In this document: in pieces, positions 52,750 to 63,610 of the stretch
Position numbering within the stretch: position 1 is the stretch's first letter
How the letters are laid out: the number at the start of each line of letters is the position of its first letter
Assembly (NCBI RefSeq): GCF_008086045.1
Contig: NZ_VSEY01000033.1
Coordinates: 62,001 to 126,000, forward strand
Source of the DNA: Nonomuraea sp. PA05
GTDB lineage: Bacteria > Actinomycetota > Actinomycetes > Streptosporangiales > Streptosporangiaceae
Direction: 5' to 3'
DNA length: 64,000 nt
Notes under the pieces: model-generated
The model's database searches: none
What the model saw: only the letters and a program-made list of their open reading frames with translations
What the model was told of the DNA's origin: nothing
Program-made: the position numbers and the translations under genes

Positions 52750-53274
52750 ATGCGACGACGGGTATCCAGCGCGCTGGTCACGGCACCGTTCGCGCTCACC
52801 CTGCTCCTGACCGGCTGCGGTTCCGGTGAGGGGGGAGGGGCTGACGTGGCCTCGGTGTCCGGCGGTGCCGGCGACAAGGCCGTGGCAAGCGCTCAGCCGA
52901 GCGCGGACTCGCAGGACAAGGCGCTCAAGTTCGCCCAGTGCATGCGCGAGAACGGCATCGACATGCCGGACCCCGACTCCAGCGGCAAGATGGCGATGAC
53001 GTTCGACGCGCCGCAGGAGAAGGTCCAGGCCGCCGAGGAGGCGTGCCGGCAGTACGCCCCCAGCGGCGGGCAGCAGATCCGCGACGACCCTCAGATGGCC
53101 GAGAACCTGCGCAAGCTCGCCCGGTGCATGCGCGACAACGGCGTCGAGGCCTACCCCGACCCCGAGGGCAGCATGATGCGCATCACCAAGGAGGCCGGTG
53201 AGGACCCGGACTTGAAGGCCGCCGAGGAGAAGTGCCAGCAGCAGGCGGCTGACGCCGGCCCGGGTGATTCTTGA
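52750..53274 (+). CDS. Secreted lipoprotein, paralogue of the one at 22565
   Basis: This 174-residue lipoprotein has the signal SALVTAPFALTLLLTGCGSG (lipobox Cys22) after a GGAGG site. It repeats the motifs of its paralogue: FAQCMRENGIDMPDPD near 57-72 and LARCMRDNGVEAYPDPE near 119-135, with partner Cys in EACRQY and EEKCQQ. The adaptor gene that follows, coupled by TGATG, is broken, so the pair is no longer complete. Confidence 0.85.
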   Translation: MRRRVSSALVTAPFALTLLLTGCGSGEGGGADVASVSGGAGDKAVASAQPSADSQDKALKFAQCMRENGIDMPDPDSSGKMAMTFDAPQEKVQAAEEACRQYAPSGGQQIRDDPQMAENLRKLARCMRDNGVEAYPDPEGSMMRITKEAGEDPDLKAAEEKCQQQAADAGPGDS

Positions 53275-53832
53275 TGCGCATGCCCGCCATCGACGGCGAG
53301 GCGGAGCCGGAGGCCACGCCTTCCGCGGCGACGCCGCCGCCGCGGAAACCAGCTCGGCCGCCGGCCACTACGACGGTGTCCAGGCAGACGTTGAACGACA
53401 CCAGGGACGCCGACGGCGAGCTCTGTTACGGCCCGGTGACCTCGGCCCTGGCCCGGCAGGCTGGCACGACTACCTGGCTGTCCCGCAGCGGCGACGGTGA
53501 CGCGGGGCAGGTCGCTGTACCGGGTGGACAACAAGCAGGTCATGCTCATGTACGGAAGGTCGGCGTGGAGGGCAAGGATGTCGAGAAACTGCGAGGTCGA
53601 GTTGGGCCGGGTGGTCTTCGCGCCCGGCAAGGTGCGGGTGGAGAGCCTGGAGACCGAGGAGAGCCAGGCGGCTCAGCGCGGTCAGAAGGTGCAGACGTAC
53701 ACGGGCACGACCAAGGTGATCATGGTGCGGTTGGGAGGCCGTACACAGTCCGCGCGCAAGGGCGACAATGAGATCCGAGATCGGCGAAATCGACGGTTGA
53801 GCCCTCTCGCCAATAACGCAAGATTGATGTGA
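53274..53832 (+). pseudogene. Wrecked HlyD-type adaptor gene, relative of the one at 23083
   Basis: Pieces in alternating frames match the intact adaptor in order. TTTVSRQTLNDTRDADGELC corresponds to its ETITRGDLVDQESVDGKLTY. VTRGRSLYRVDNKQVMLMYG (about 53497-53555) corresponds to KRGKSLYSVDRRARVLMYGK. GVEGKDVEKLRGRVGPGG corresponds to the peptidoglycan-binding start. VVFAPGKVRVESLE, then QRGQKVQTYTGTTKVIMVRL, corresponds to VVFLPESVRVGKIAVEVGDQ and after. The membrane anchor is missing, at least two frameshifts separate the pieces, and the 3' part stops early. The gene is dead. Confidence 0.75.
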
Positions 53833-53885
53833 TCGCACTGCGGATTATGGAGCAGGCTCGCGAACCGCACTCTGCATTGAGCTGA

Positions 53886-54491
53886 TCAATTTGATTGGAG
53901 TGAGTAATTGCTGTGGACGGCGCTTAACCATTTCGTGTCAAGTCTGCGTCCGGTGATCCGACCCGCCAACTCCAGAGCGGAGGTGACGCTGACCTCGATG
54001 GTCACTGGGTTCTCGGTCGCATCGTCATCTGGGTCATCCAGTTGGAAGGCTAGATCCTCCATGAGTGCGTCGAGGGAGTGCGGGTCTGTACCTCCTCGCG
54101 CATCAGGCCAGTTGATGGCGAAGCAGGTGACGAGGATCCCGTCGACCGCCCAGTCCAGGCGGTAGTTGTCGTAGCCGCATTTGATGCTGAGCGCTCGTGT
54201 GCCGCGTGACACTCTCGTCAAGAAGGATAGTGGGGAGGTTGGAAGATTGAAAAGCAGGGCCTGTGTCCAGTCCTTTGTCGAGCCAGCCCACATGGCAGGC
54301 CCTTTCTGCGCTTCAGGCCGCTTTAGGTTGTCGATGTCGCACCGGAACGCACTAGATGGATCACCCCCTAAACGCCGACACAGCTCGTTGGCGCCTATTC
54401 CCTCCGCCCATATCAGATGGAAGCCGGAGTATTCTTCGCTGTCGAAGCCGAACGCGACTAGCAGGTCGTACAGATCGGTGGGGTGGGGCAC
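53886..54491 (-). CDS. DUF6461-like protein, probable immunity protein
   Basis: This 201-residue acidic protein starts at GTG 54491 after AGGAGG. Features include DLLVAFGFDSEEYSGFHLIW near the start, GGYD/CGYDNYRLDWAVDG in the middle and a conserved YxxxW pattern of DUF6461-type proteins. Codon use is less GC-biased than that of its neighbours, suggesting recent arrival. It lies directly downstream of a NucA/NucB nuclease relic on the same strand, the usual place for a toxin's immunity gene. Confidence 0.6.
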   Translation of the reverse strand: MPHPTDLYDLLVAFGFDSEEYSGFHLIWAEGIGANELCRRLGGDPSSAFRCDIDNLKRPEAQKGPAMWAGSTKDWTQALLFNLPTSPLSFLTRVSRGTRALSIKCGYDNYRLDWAVDGILVTCFAINWPDARGGTDPHSLDALMEDLAFQLDDPDDDATENPVTIEVSVTSALELAGRITGRRLDTKWLSAVHSNYSLQSN

Positions 54492-54558
54492 GAGGAGGCC
54501 TCCTGGAGGGGTGAAGCAGGTGTCCTGTCATGCTATCGGGCACCTGCTCCGCGGGCGG

Positions 54559-55463
54559 CTACTTGACGCTAACCCAGAATTTGCTGCTGTTGGCGACGCG
54601 GTAGCGGACGTAGAAGAGCCAGAGGTTATGTCCAGCCGTCTGGTTGTGATCTGCTCTCACTGTACGGGCTGACGCGTTTTCGTAGAGAACTCATTTGCCG
54701 TCGAGTCCCACGAAGCCATACCCCATCCCTTGTTTTATTGAGGCGAACGGGAACTCATCACACTCCTTGCCTTGATTAACCCAGTTCGGGTAGTAGGTTT
54801 GACAAACCACCGTGGTTCGATAACGGCCACCTTTTCCATCCGGCGCCAGTTCATCTTTCCCAACGTAGGTGAGGGCCTTTTCTGACGGATTTCGACGCCG
54901 CCAGGGAGGAAGCGGGGCGCGTCATAATGCCCTGGCACGTCCTTCTTTACTGTGCCAAAGTCGTTCCGCTTAGGCGGAGGGCTCCTTGTAGGGGCCCATT
55001 GGCTCGCTGTCGCATCGGACGGTGGGAACGAGAGGGTCTTTTCTGCTCGGAACGCGCTCGATTTCGGCTTTGCCCACAAGGGCACCTTGGCGTTGGCTGC
55101 AAATATCCAGTTCGGGTGGTAGAGCCAGATTGTCGGCTTGATGGTGCAGGTTGCGTAGTATCGCCGTTCGATCTGAAGAGGAACTCGTCGTAGCCGTCCG
55201 AGATCCACTTGCTCAGGGTGTCGAGGCGCCGTTCTCCAACGATCCAGTCGCAGGTAGAGCCATCTGGCCCGATCGAGCCCGTTCTTGATCACCTTGATGT
55301 TCTTCGCTGCAGTGGAGACGGAGATGTCCCGAGGGTGAAGTCCTGAGCCGCCAACGGATCCCGTGCCCAGTACTACTCCGCTGCCATCCTGGTTCCCAAG
55401 GTACGTGTTCCTTACGAGCGACGTCCCCATCATGACGCCGTTCTTGATGGGCTCTGCAGGCAA
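54559..55463 (-). pseudogene. NucA/NucB-type nuclease toxin gene, frameshifted and with an in-frame stop
   Basis: Reading the minus strand, the 3' part gives YYPNWVNQGKECDEFPFASI, whose CDEFPFA is the NucA/NucB DNase motif. After GLDGK comes a TGA at 54691, and the same frame continues with VLYENASARTV, NQTAGHNLWLFYVRYR and FWVSVK to a TAG at 54559. That continuation looks like the normal C-terminus of the family, so a nonsense change splits the domain. Further upstream, coding-like pieces (KWISDGYDEFLFRSNG; TIWLYHPNWIFAANAKVP; NTYLGNQDGSGVVLGTGSVG) lie in different frames, so there are also frameshifts. The low GC3 sets it apart from neighbours. It would have been a secreted DNase toxin. Confidence 0.7.
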
Positions 55464-55609
55464 GCCGGTCAGGGGGGCTACATCGTGAACACCCCATCCC
55501 TTCCATCATCCGTTCGCTGATGCATGGAAGAAGTACTTGCGATAGATGTGCACTAAACTGTGGATCTCCGGATGCCCATGGCGGACAGTCGATTCGACGA
55601 GGACGGAAC

Positions 55610-56113
55610 GTGCCGGTGACTGATCAGATCGACGTCAAGCTCGCGCCGGTCTCGGTGGAAACGTTCATGCTCCGGGTCGGGTCCGGCGGACGCTGGTTCT
55701 ACCGACGGCTCACCGCAGTGCCCGGCCAGGGCGAGAGCCCGGACGACGTCGCCCGCCGGCTCGGCGGGCTGCCCAGCGACGAGCCGTCCACGGTCGTGCA
55801 CTCGACGAGCTGGCGTCACCGGCCGGAGGGGCAGGTGGTGCTGACCTATGCCGTATGCCCCGACCCGGCGCCGCACCTCCCCGCAGAGGAGCTGCCCTTT
55901 CTGGACATCGCGCAGGGCAGCGCTCCGGCTGCACCCACGCCGGAGCGCATCAGCATCACCAACGTGGCCAGCCACGCGATCCGCCACCTGGCCTTCCTGC
56001 TGGCCACCGATGCCATGGTGCGCCGGGTGTTGCTGGACCATCCGCCCGTCGCCGGGGCGCTGGAAGAACTCGCCCCGCTGACCATGACACGGCTGGACGA
56101 CATCTCCGCGTAG
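55610..56113 (+). CDS. Conserved-looking protein of unknown function
   Basis: This 167-residue soluble protein begins at GTG 55610 after GAGGACGG (GTG 55616 is an alternative). Visible stretches include VETFMLRVGSGGRWFYRRLT, VVHSTSWRHRPEGQVVLTYA and ISITNVASHAIRHLAFLLAT. The alpha-beta pattern and early basic Arg cluster recall NUDIX-like or regulatory domains, but the NUDIX box is absent. It stands alone, convergent with the ABC transporter genes. I do not recognise the family. Confidence 0.7.
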   Translation: MPVTDQIDVKLAPVSVETFMLRVGSGGRWFYRRLTAVPGQGESPDDVARRLGGLPSDEPSTVVHSTSWRHRPEGQVVLTYAVCPDPAPHLPAEELPFLDIAQGSAPAAPTPERISITNVASHAIRHLAFLLATDAMVRRVLLDHPPVAGALEELAPLTMTRLDDISA

Positions 56114-56166
56114 AGCGGGAAGGTGGTGGCGCTCCCGCGTGGGAAGATCGCTGATGAGGTGGGACC

Positions 56167-57947
<1,781 letters not shown>

Positions 57948-57951
<4 letters not shown>

Positions 57952-59666
57952 CGGGCGGCTCCGTTCTGGGCGGCGACCAGCCGGGCGTAGGCGCCTTGAC
58001 CGGCGAGGAGTTCGCCGGGCGGCCCGGCCTCGGTGATGCGGCCGTCGGCCATGACGATGACCCGGTCGGCGGTCTGGACGGTGGACAGCCGGTGGGCGAT
58101 CATCAGCGTGGTCCGGCCGCCGGACAGGGTGTCGAGGGCGTGCTGGATGGCCGATTCGTTGGCGGCGTCAACGCTGGAGGTGGCCTCGTCGAGGACGAGG
58201 ATGGGGGCGTCCTTGAGCAGGGCGCGGGCGATGGCGATGCGCTGGCGTTCACCGCCGGAGAGCTTGAGCCCGCGCTCACCGACGACGGTGTCGTAGCCGT
58301 CGGGCAGGGCGGTGATGAAGTCGTGGGCTTGGGCGGCGCGGGCGGCGGCTTCGACCTGCTCGTCGGTGGCGCCGGGGCGGGCGAGGGCGAGGTTGCGGCG
58401 GACGGTGCCGTGGAAGAGGTAGGTGTCCTGGGAGACGACGGCGACCAGGGCGCGCAGCCGGTCGAGGGGCAGGTCGCGCACGTCGATGCCGTTGATCGCG
58501 ACCCGGCCGGAGGGGGTGTCGAAGAAGCGCAGCAGGAGCGAGGCGACGGTGGTCTTGCCTGCGCCGGAGCGGCCCACCAGGGCGACGCGTTCGCCTGGCG
58601 CGATGTCGAGCGAGAAGCCGTCCAGGGCGGCCCGGTCACGGCCCGAGTAGGTGTACGTCACGTTCTCGAAGGTCACGGAGGGCGGGCCGGTCAGCCCGAG
58701 CGGAGTGGTGCCCTGTTCGGGTTCGGGGGTGTCGAGGATCTCGAAGACGGCCTTGAGGGAAGGGATGGCGTTGTAGCTGGAGTGGTAGGCGGACTCCAGC
58801 TCCTTCAGCGGCCGGAAGCTCTCGGCGGTGAGCAGCAGGATGAGGAGCAGCTCGGTGACGGTCAGCTCGCCGGCGGCCAGCCGCAGCGCGCCGGTTCCGA
58901 GCGCCACGGCGGTGCCCAGTCCGGTGATGAGCGCAACGCCGCCGACGTAGCCGATGACGACGGCCATGAGGCGGATGGAGTCGCGGCAGAACCGGTCGGC
59001 CAGGCGGCCCAGCTCGGCGCCGCGCCGGCCGCTGGCGTTGAACGCCTTGAGCGTGGCCATGCCCTGCAGCGCGTCGAGGTTCTCGGCGTACAGGCCCTTG
59101 TAGCCGCGGAACCAGGCGGCGTTGCGGTCGCGCAGCACCCGGTCCGACACCAGCGGCAGCACGGGCAGCAGCAGCGCGCACGCCAGCACCACGCCGCCGA
59201 CCAGGGGGTCCAGGGTGAACAGGTACGCGGTCACGGCGATCGCGCCGAGGACGGAGGCGATGACCTGGGGCAGGAACCTGCCGATGTAGGCGTCCGCCGT
59301 CTCGATGCCGTCCACCAGCGTGGTCTGTGACGAGCCGGTGCGCCCGCGCTGGGCGTAGGCGGGGCCGAGCCGCAGCAGTTTGCCGGTCAGACGGCGGCGC
59401 AGCTCGGCCTTGACCGCGCCCGAGGTGCGCAGCGCGACGGACTCGCGCACGGCCAGCGCGGCGCTGCGGACGAGCTGCAGGGCGACGATGGCGGCGACCG
59501 GCCAGAGAATGGAGTCGGCGCCCTGGCCGGCGAAGATCCGGGCCAGGGCCTGGGCGATGAGCACGCCCTGGCCGACGTAGGTGGCCGTGATGGACAGCAA
59601 CAGCAGGACGAGCCCTGCCAGGCGCCATCGGATGGACGGTGACAGCGCTAACAGCCGGGGGATCAC
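57948..59666 (-). CDS. ABC transporter, fused permease-ATPase (first half of a heterodimer)
   Basis: This 572-residue protein has an N-terminal six-helix domain (starting SPSIRWRLAGLVLLLLSITA) and an ATPase domain with VALVGRSGAGKTTVASLLLR, LSGGERQRIAIARALL and ILVLDEATSSVD, all intact. The start is a GTG (59666) overlapping the end of the FepC-like remnant as GTGA, so it was originally the fourth gene of a siderophore-type operon and is still translationally placed there. Confidence 0.87.
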
Positions 59667-60207
59667 TGTTCCTCCTTGAGCCGTTCGAAGACGAGCTGGG
59701 TGCGTTGCAGGGCGCGCACCCCGTACACCTCGGAGATCAGTGCGGTGAGGACGTCCGCGGGCGGCCCGCCGGCCACGATGCGGCCGGCGCTCATCACGTA
59801 CAGTCCTGCAGCACCGCGCCGACGACCGACAGCCCGGCCCCGACGAGCAGCGCGAGCAGGGCGCGCGGCAGCCGGAACTCCCGCACGATCTGCGGGATCT
59901 TGTCGTAGGTCTCCTTCTGGCCGGGCAGGAAGGCGCTCTCGCCGAAGAAGGTGCGCCCCGCGATCCGGTCGCCCAGCCCGAGCGCGAGCAGCGTCTCCAG
60001 GGACGGGTGGTAGCCGGTCACCACCTTGGACGGCGGCTGGTCGAAGGTGAGCTCGCGCCCGCAGTTCTCGATCGTGACAGGGAACCCGGTTCGCGGGGCC
60101 GCCGCTTGTGGCTGCGGGGCGGGGGCCTGACCGCACGCGGCCAGGGTGAGTGCCGCCGTCACGAGGGCTGGCAGCCTGAGCGGGACGGGGCGGGGCGGGC
60201 GGCTCAT
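59663..60207 (-). pseudogene. Collapsed siderophore ABC importer: FepB-, FepD- and FepC-like fragments joined by deletions
   Basis: From ATG 60207 (after GGAG) the frame starts as an iron-siderophore binding lipoprotein: signal LRLPALVTAALTLAACGQ, then VTIENCGRELTFDQPPSKVV and ETLLALGLGDRIAGRTFFGE. After KETYDKIPQI it jumps straight into a FecCD permease piece, FRLPRALLALLVGAGLSVVG, and stops at 59794 soon after VLQ. In another frame the next bases read MSAGRIVAGGPPADVLTALI and SEVYGVRALQRTQLVF, the C-terminus of a FepC-like ATPase, ending at 59663. Three genes of roughly 3 kb have thus been cut to about 545 bases by internal deletions. The junctions are visible, and no intact importer remains in the window. 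Confidence 0.8.
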
Positions 60208-60333
60208 GCGGTGAGTCTCCGGAAGTGAGCGGTCGAATGATCGTGAAGCGGAAAACACCACATTCTGCTCATATGACGCAAATGCAAGCAAGTTGCAATA
60301 GACGACCACACGCCACCACGGTGAGTAGACGTC

Positions 60334-61353
60334 TCATGCCGTGACCACCGCCTCCAGCAACGCCTGGTCGCGGGTGATGAGCGCGAGGGTGCCGACCCGC
60401 GACTCCTTCCACGCCGCGAGCCTGTCGATGATGCGGGGCAGCGGCCCCAGCAGGGCGACCTCGTCCAGCAACGCATCCGGCACGGCGGCGATGGCCTCGG
60501 CGCGGTGCCCCTCGCGGTGGTGGGCGCGGACGGTCTCGGCCTCGGCCTCGAAGCCGATCGCGCGGGCCAGATCGAAGTAGGTGTTGCGGACACCGGGCAC
60601 GTCCGGGCCGAGGTAGGCGGCGTACAGGGGACGTAACTCGTCGCGGGCCCTGTCGAGATCGCGCGTGCGAGCCGCGTGCGTGATCACAACGATGTCCACC
60701 TCGCCGGGATCCCGGCCCGCGCGCTTGAGACCCTCGTCCAGAGGCGCGGTGATGACCTTTTCGCGTTCGGGGGAGTAGAAGCCGGGCAACCAGCCGTCGG
60801 CGATCTCCCCGGCGAGCCGGACCATGCCGGGCCCGATGCCGGCCAGATACGTCGGGATCGTGGTGCGCACCGGGTTGAGCAGGACCTTGACCGGGCGGGC
60901 GCGGCCGGTCGAGCCGGGGCCGTGATAGGGCAGCCGGTAGTGCTCGCCGTCGTGGGTGACGCGCTCGTCCGCTCTGATCGCCTTGCGCAGGATCTCGACG
61001 TATTCGCGGGTACGGGCCAGCGGCTTGCCGTACGGGACGCCGTGCCAGCCCTCCACGATCCACGGCACCGACACCCCGAGCCCGAGCAGCAGCCGCCCTT
61101 CGGACAGGATGTCCAGGGTCAGCGCGGTCATCGCGGTGTTGGCGGGGGTACGGCCGGCCAGTTGCAGGATGCCGGTGCCGAGCTTGATCCGCTCGGTCCT
61201 GGCAGCAAGGTAGGCCAGCACGCTCACGCCGTCGGCGCCGTACTCCTCCACGCTCCACACCGAGTCCACACCGATCCGGTCGGCGTGCTCGACCAGCGGG
61301 AGGATCTCCGTCATCGGCTCCCCGTGGTAACCGAGGGCCAGTCCGATCCGCAT
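60334..61353 (-). CDS. LLM-class F420-dependent oxidoreductase
   Basis: This 339-residue TIM-barrel protein is a clear LLM enzyme: RIGLALGYHGEPMTEI at the start, VDSVWSVEEYGADGVSVLAY, RTERIKLGTGILQL, and GRLLLGLGVS. It probably binds F420 like its mycobacterial relatives. It starts at ATG 61353 after AAGGAG and lies 13 bases after the YcaO gene in the same operon. It could oxidise or reduce the azoline-modified peptide, standing in for the FMN azoline dehydrogenase that is missing here. Confidence 0.85.
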   Translation of the reverse strand: MRIGLALGYHGEPMTEILPLVEHADRIGVDSVWSVEEYGADGVSVLAYLAARTERIKLGTGILQLAGRTPANTAMTALTLDILSEGRLLLGLGVSVPWIVEGWHGVPYGKPLARTREYVEILRKAIRADERVTHDGEHYRLPYHGPGSTGRARPVKVLLNPVRTTIPTYLAGIGPGMVRLAGEIADGWLPGFYSPEREKVITAPLDEGLKRAGRDPGEVDIVVITHAARTRDLDRARDELRPLYAAYLGPDVPGVRNTYFDLARAIGFEAEAETVRAHHREGHRAEAIAAVPDALLDEVALLGPLPRIIDRLAAWKESRVGTLALITRDQALLEAVVTA

Positions 61354-61366
61354 CTCGGGGTGCTCC

Positions 61367-63382
61367 TTAGGCGAAGGGCAGGGGGTCGAGGACCGGCTCG
61401 GCCGTGGCGAGCCGGTCTCCGCCGAGGAAGGGGAAGGCCGCGGGCGCGTTGCCGTACAGGCCGGGCACCACGACGCGCACCACGCGCAGTCCGGTGGCGC
61501 GCACGTCGGGGGTGGTCAGATCGACCGAGACCGCGCGGAGGCCGGCCTCCGACAGTCGCGCGAGGTAGTCGTCGGGGTCCACGGCGGCGGGACGCGGGCC
61601 CGCGACCGGGTGGCGCAGCCGGTCCAGCAGCGGGCCCTGCATGCGCGGGTCAAGGAAGAGCTGCAGGTTGAGTTCCAGGTCGGTCAGGTCGTGCCAGTCG
61701 GGACGGAACGCGTCCCGGTAGGTCCTGTCGACCCGGAACGGCCGGTAGGGGTGGTCGGACGTGCGCCACACGGGAGCGTCACCGTCCAGCAGGCCGAGGC
61801 TCATGGTGTACGACACCACCGCCTCGGTGAAGGCCTTGGCCGCCGCCGTCTCCGGGGCGGAGCGGCAGGCGGTGCCGAAGGCCACGACCTGCCGGGCGTG
61901 ATCCTCCAGGAAGACGCCGATGACCGGCACGCCGAACGCCGAGGGGATCGCCAGGAAGGTCACCGACAAACCGCGCCGCTCCGCCTCCGCGACCGGCCGG
62001 GCCAGCTCGTCAGGGATGAAGCGGACGGCCTGCTCCCCGCGCAGCCACCACAGCGTGACGGCATCACGTTCGAACAGCTCCTCCAGCGCCGACCGCTCGG
62101 CCCGCTGCCGGTTGGAGCCGGCGGCGATGCCGGCGTTGGCGTGCATGCTGATGTGCGGCGGGCGCGTGTAGTTGAGGTAGACCAGCGTGGCTGGCACGAG
62201 GACGTCCTTGCCGCTCACCAGGTCGCGGCCGGTCGCCCACTCGATGGGCAGCTCACGGGTCAAGGGAGTGAAAGGGAAGCCGGGCGCCGCGTACTGGTGC
62301 GGGGCGTACAGGGCGAGACCGGCCGGATCGATCGCCTCGGCGTCCAGACCGGAGTACGCGGTACGGGGCAGGCCATCGGGGACGGCGTTGCCGCAGTAAC
62401 GTTCCACCGCCTCGCCGATCGCGGCCTTCCTGGCCTGGTTCTTGTCGAACGCGGCGCCGCCTGCCACCCGGTCGGCCTTCCACGAGGCGAAGCGATCGGT
62501 GGCCGAGACGTAGGCCCGGTAGATGACGCAGGAGTCGAGCGCGCTCGTCGCCCGCACCACCCGCGTGATCAGGCCGAACTCCGAGTCGACGAGTTGCTCC
62601 GGCGTGGCGGTCCAGTTCCAGCCCGGCCGTGGCAGGGGCAGGACGGGGCGGCGGGTCAGCGACCTCCCGAGGATGGTCTGATGGCCCTCGTCAGGGAGAG
62701 GCCGTCCGGACAGGACGCAGAGCACGTCGTCGGCCAGCATCCCGGCCACGAGCCCGTTCGCGACCCGCTCCGGTCCGCCTGTCAGAGCGTCATCGCGGTC
62801 GAGGTGTTCCCACAAGGTCAGCAGCTCGTCCGGGAGGCGGGCGGCGGCGAGCCGGCGGGCACGGGTGTCCGCGTAGGTGGCGGTGCGGCCGGGGATGGTG
62901 CACGGCCCGATCCGGATCGCCGGGCCGTCGGTATGGCAGCGGTGCCACGGGATGCCGGCGTCGGCGCAGAGCCGGTCGATGCGCCGCCATTCGGCATCGG
63001 GCAGCCGGTCGGCGCAGGCGACGACCATGTCCACCCCGTCGGTGGAGTCCAGCGGACCGCGGACCACTTTGACGTGCTCTTGCAGGAGAGCGGTGGTCAG
63101 GTCGGCGAGGAGGGACTCCCCGGTCAGGTGGACGACGTGCCCGGTCAGGGGGCGAGCGGTCTCCAGGGGGACGAGAACGCCGCGCCGCTCCAGGGCCTGC
63201 AGCAGCTCGGCCAGGTCATCCTGGATCGGGATGGTCCCTGCCAGGGCTTCGGGAAGGAGCCGCATCAGCGTGTCGGGAGTGAGGATCCGGGTCACGCGGC
63301 CGTCGGGCTCATGGCAGCGCCAGACGCCGTCGGCGCCCGGAGTGAGCTGGTGTCCGGGGGCGACGCGGAGCGATCGGGTCAT
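61367..63382 (-). CDS. TOMM cyclodehydratase: fused ThiF-like and YcaO domains
   Basis: This protein of about 671 residues has an N-terminal docking and E1/ThiF-like part (PLTGHVVHLTGESLLADLTT; ACADRLPDAEWRRIDRLC; IRIGPCTIPGRTATYADTRA) and a C-terminal YcaO domain from about residue 280 with its ATP/Mg motifs (KAAIGEAVERYCGN; RSALEELFERDAVTLWW; AFTEAVVSYTM). It ends LDPLPFA, close to the Pro-rich end of azoline YcaOs. The enzyme would cyclise Cys/Ser/Thr of a precursor to azolines. ATG 63382 with GGAGG is chosen over an upstream GTG. The precursor gene is 75 bases upstream. Confidence 0.88.
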   Translation of the reverse strand: MTRSLRVAPGHQLTPGADGVWRCHEPDGRVTRILTPDTLMRLLPEALAGTIPIQDDLAELLQALERRGVLVPLETARPLTGHVVHLTGESLLADLTTALLQEHVKVVRGPLDSTDGVDMVVACADRLPDAEWRRIDRLCADAGIPWHRCHTDGPAIRIGPCTIPGRTATYADTRARRLAAARLPDELLTLWEHLDRDDALTGGPERVANGLVAGMLADDVLCVLSGRPLPDEGHQTILGRSLTRRPVLPLPRPGWNWTATPEQLVDSEFGLITRVVRATSALDSCVIYRAYVSATDRFASWKADRVAGGAAFDKNQARKAAIGEAVERYCGNAVPDGLPRTAYSGLDAEAIDPAGLALYAPHQYAAPGFPFTPLTRELPIEWATGRDLVSGKDVLVPATLVYLNYTRPPHISMHANAGIAAGSNRQRAERSALEELFERDAVTLWWLRGEQAVRFIPDELARPVAEAERRGLSVTFLAIPSAFGVPVIGVFLEDHARQVVAFGTACRSAPETAAAKAFTEAVVSYTMSLGLLDGDAPVWRTSDHPYRPFRVDRTYRDAFRPDWHDLTDLELNLQLFLDPRMQGPLLDRLRHPVAGPRPAAVDPDDYLARLSEAGLRAVSVDLTTPDVRATGLRVVRVVVPGLYGNAPAAFPFLGGDRLATAEPVLDPLPFA

Positions 63383-63456
63383 CCGGCTGGCCTCCGGAAT
63401 CGGGCGGGGAACGGGGCTGGGGTGCGGGAGACCGAGGCGCGGCCTCCCGCGGTCGA

Positions 63457-63564
63457 TCACTTGTCGTCGTCCTCGTTCCAGGCGAACGCGGTGTCGACTG
63501 CCGGCGTGTGAGCCCTCACGCAGACGGTGGAGTCCTCGATCTCCTCGAATGCGACGTGTGCCAT
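63457..63564 (-). CDS. Candidate TOMM precursor peptide
   Basis: This 35-residue peptide starts at ATG 63564 with AAGGAGG six bases upstream; an ATG two codons earlier would touch the ribosome site. The N-terminal part is AHVAFEEIEDSTVCVRA, the rest is HTPAVDTAFAW, and an acidic tail NEDDDK ends it. Ring-forming candidates are S12, T13, C15, T20 and T25. Position just before the YcaO gene and its strong ribosome site support a precursor. The split between leader and core is unclear, and the acidic C-terminus could be a follower. I know of no described product with this sequence. Confidence 0.65.
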   Translation of the reverse strand: MAHVAFEEIEDSTVCVRAHTPAVDTAFAWNEDDDK

Positions 63565-63596
63565 GGCCATCCTCCTTGTGGATAGCTTGCAGGTTC

Positions 63597-63610
63597 CTCG
63601 CAATTGCGAG
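63597..63610. promoter_or_regulatory. Perfect 14-bp palindrome upstream of the TOMM precursor
   Basis: CTCGCAATTGCGAG is a perfect palindrome 33 bases upstream of the precursor's ATG, in an A/T-rich island, and a further half-site ATTCGCAAT follows at 63613-63621. It is placed where a dimeric repressor would overlap the promoter of the TOMM operon. Confidence 0.55.

Noticed and set aside
53497..53832. An intact 111-residue protein
   Set aside because: Its N-terminal 20 residues match the middle of the adaptor at 23083, and flanking matches lie in other frames. It is part of a pseudogene.
54735..55463. An intact 242-residue protein
   Set aside because: Only parts of this frame look coding. 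The nuclease motif lies in another frame that continues past its stop, so the stretch is a frameshifted gene.
59794..60309. An intact 171-residue lipoprotein
   Set aside because: The binding-protein part stops after about one third of the normal length and runs directly into a permease fragment, so it is a deletion chimera.
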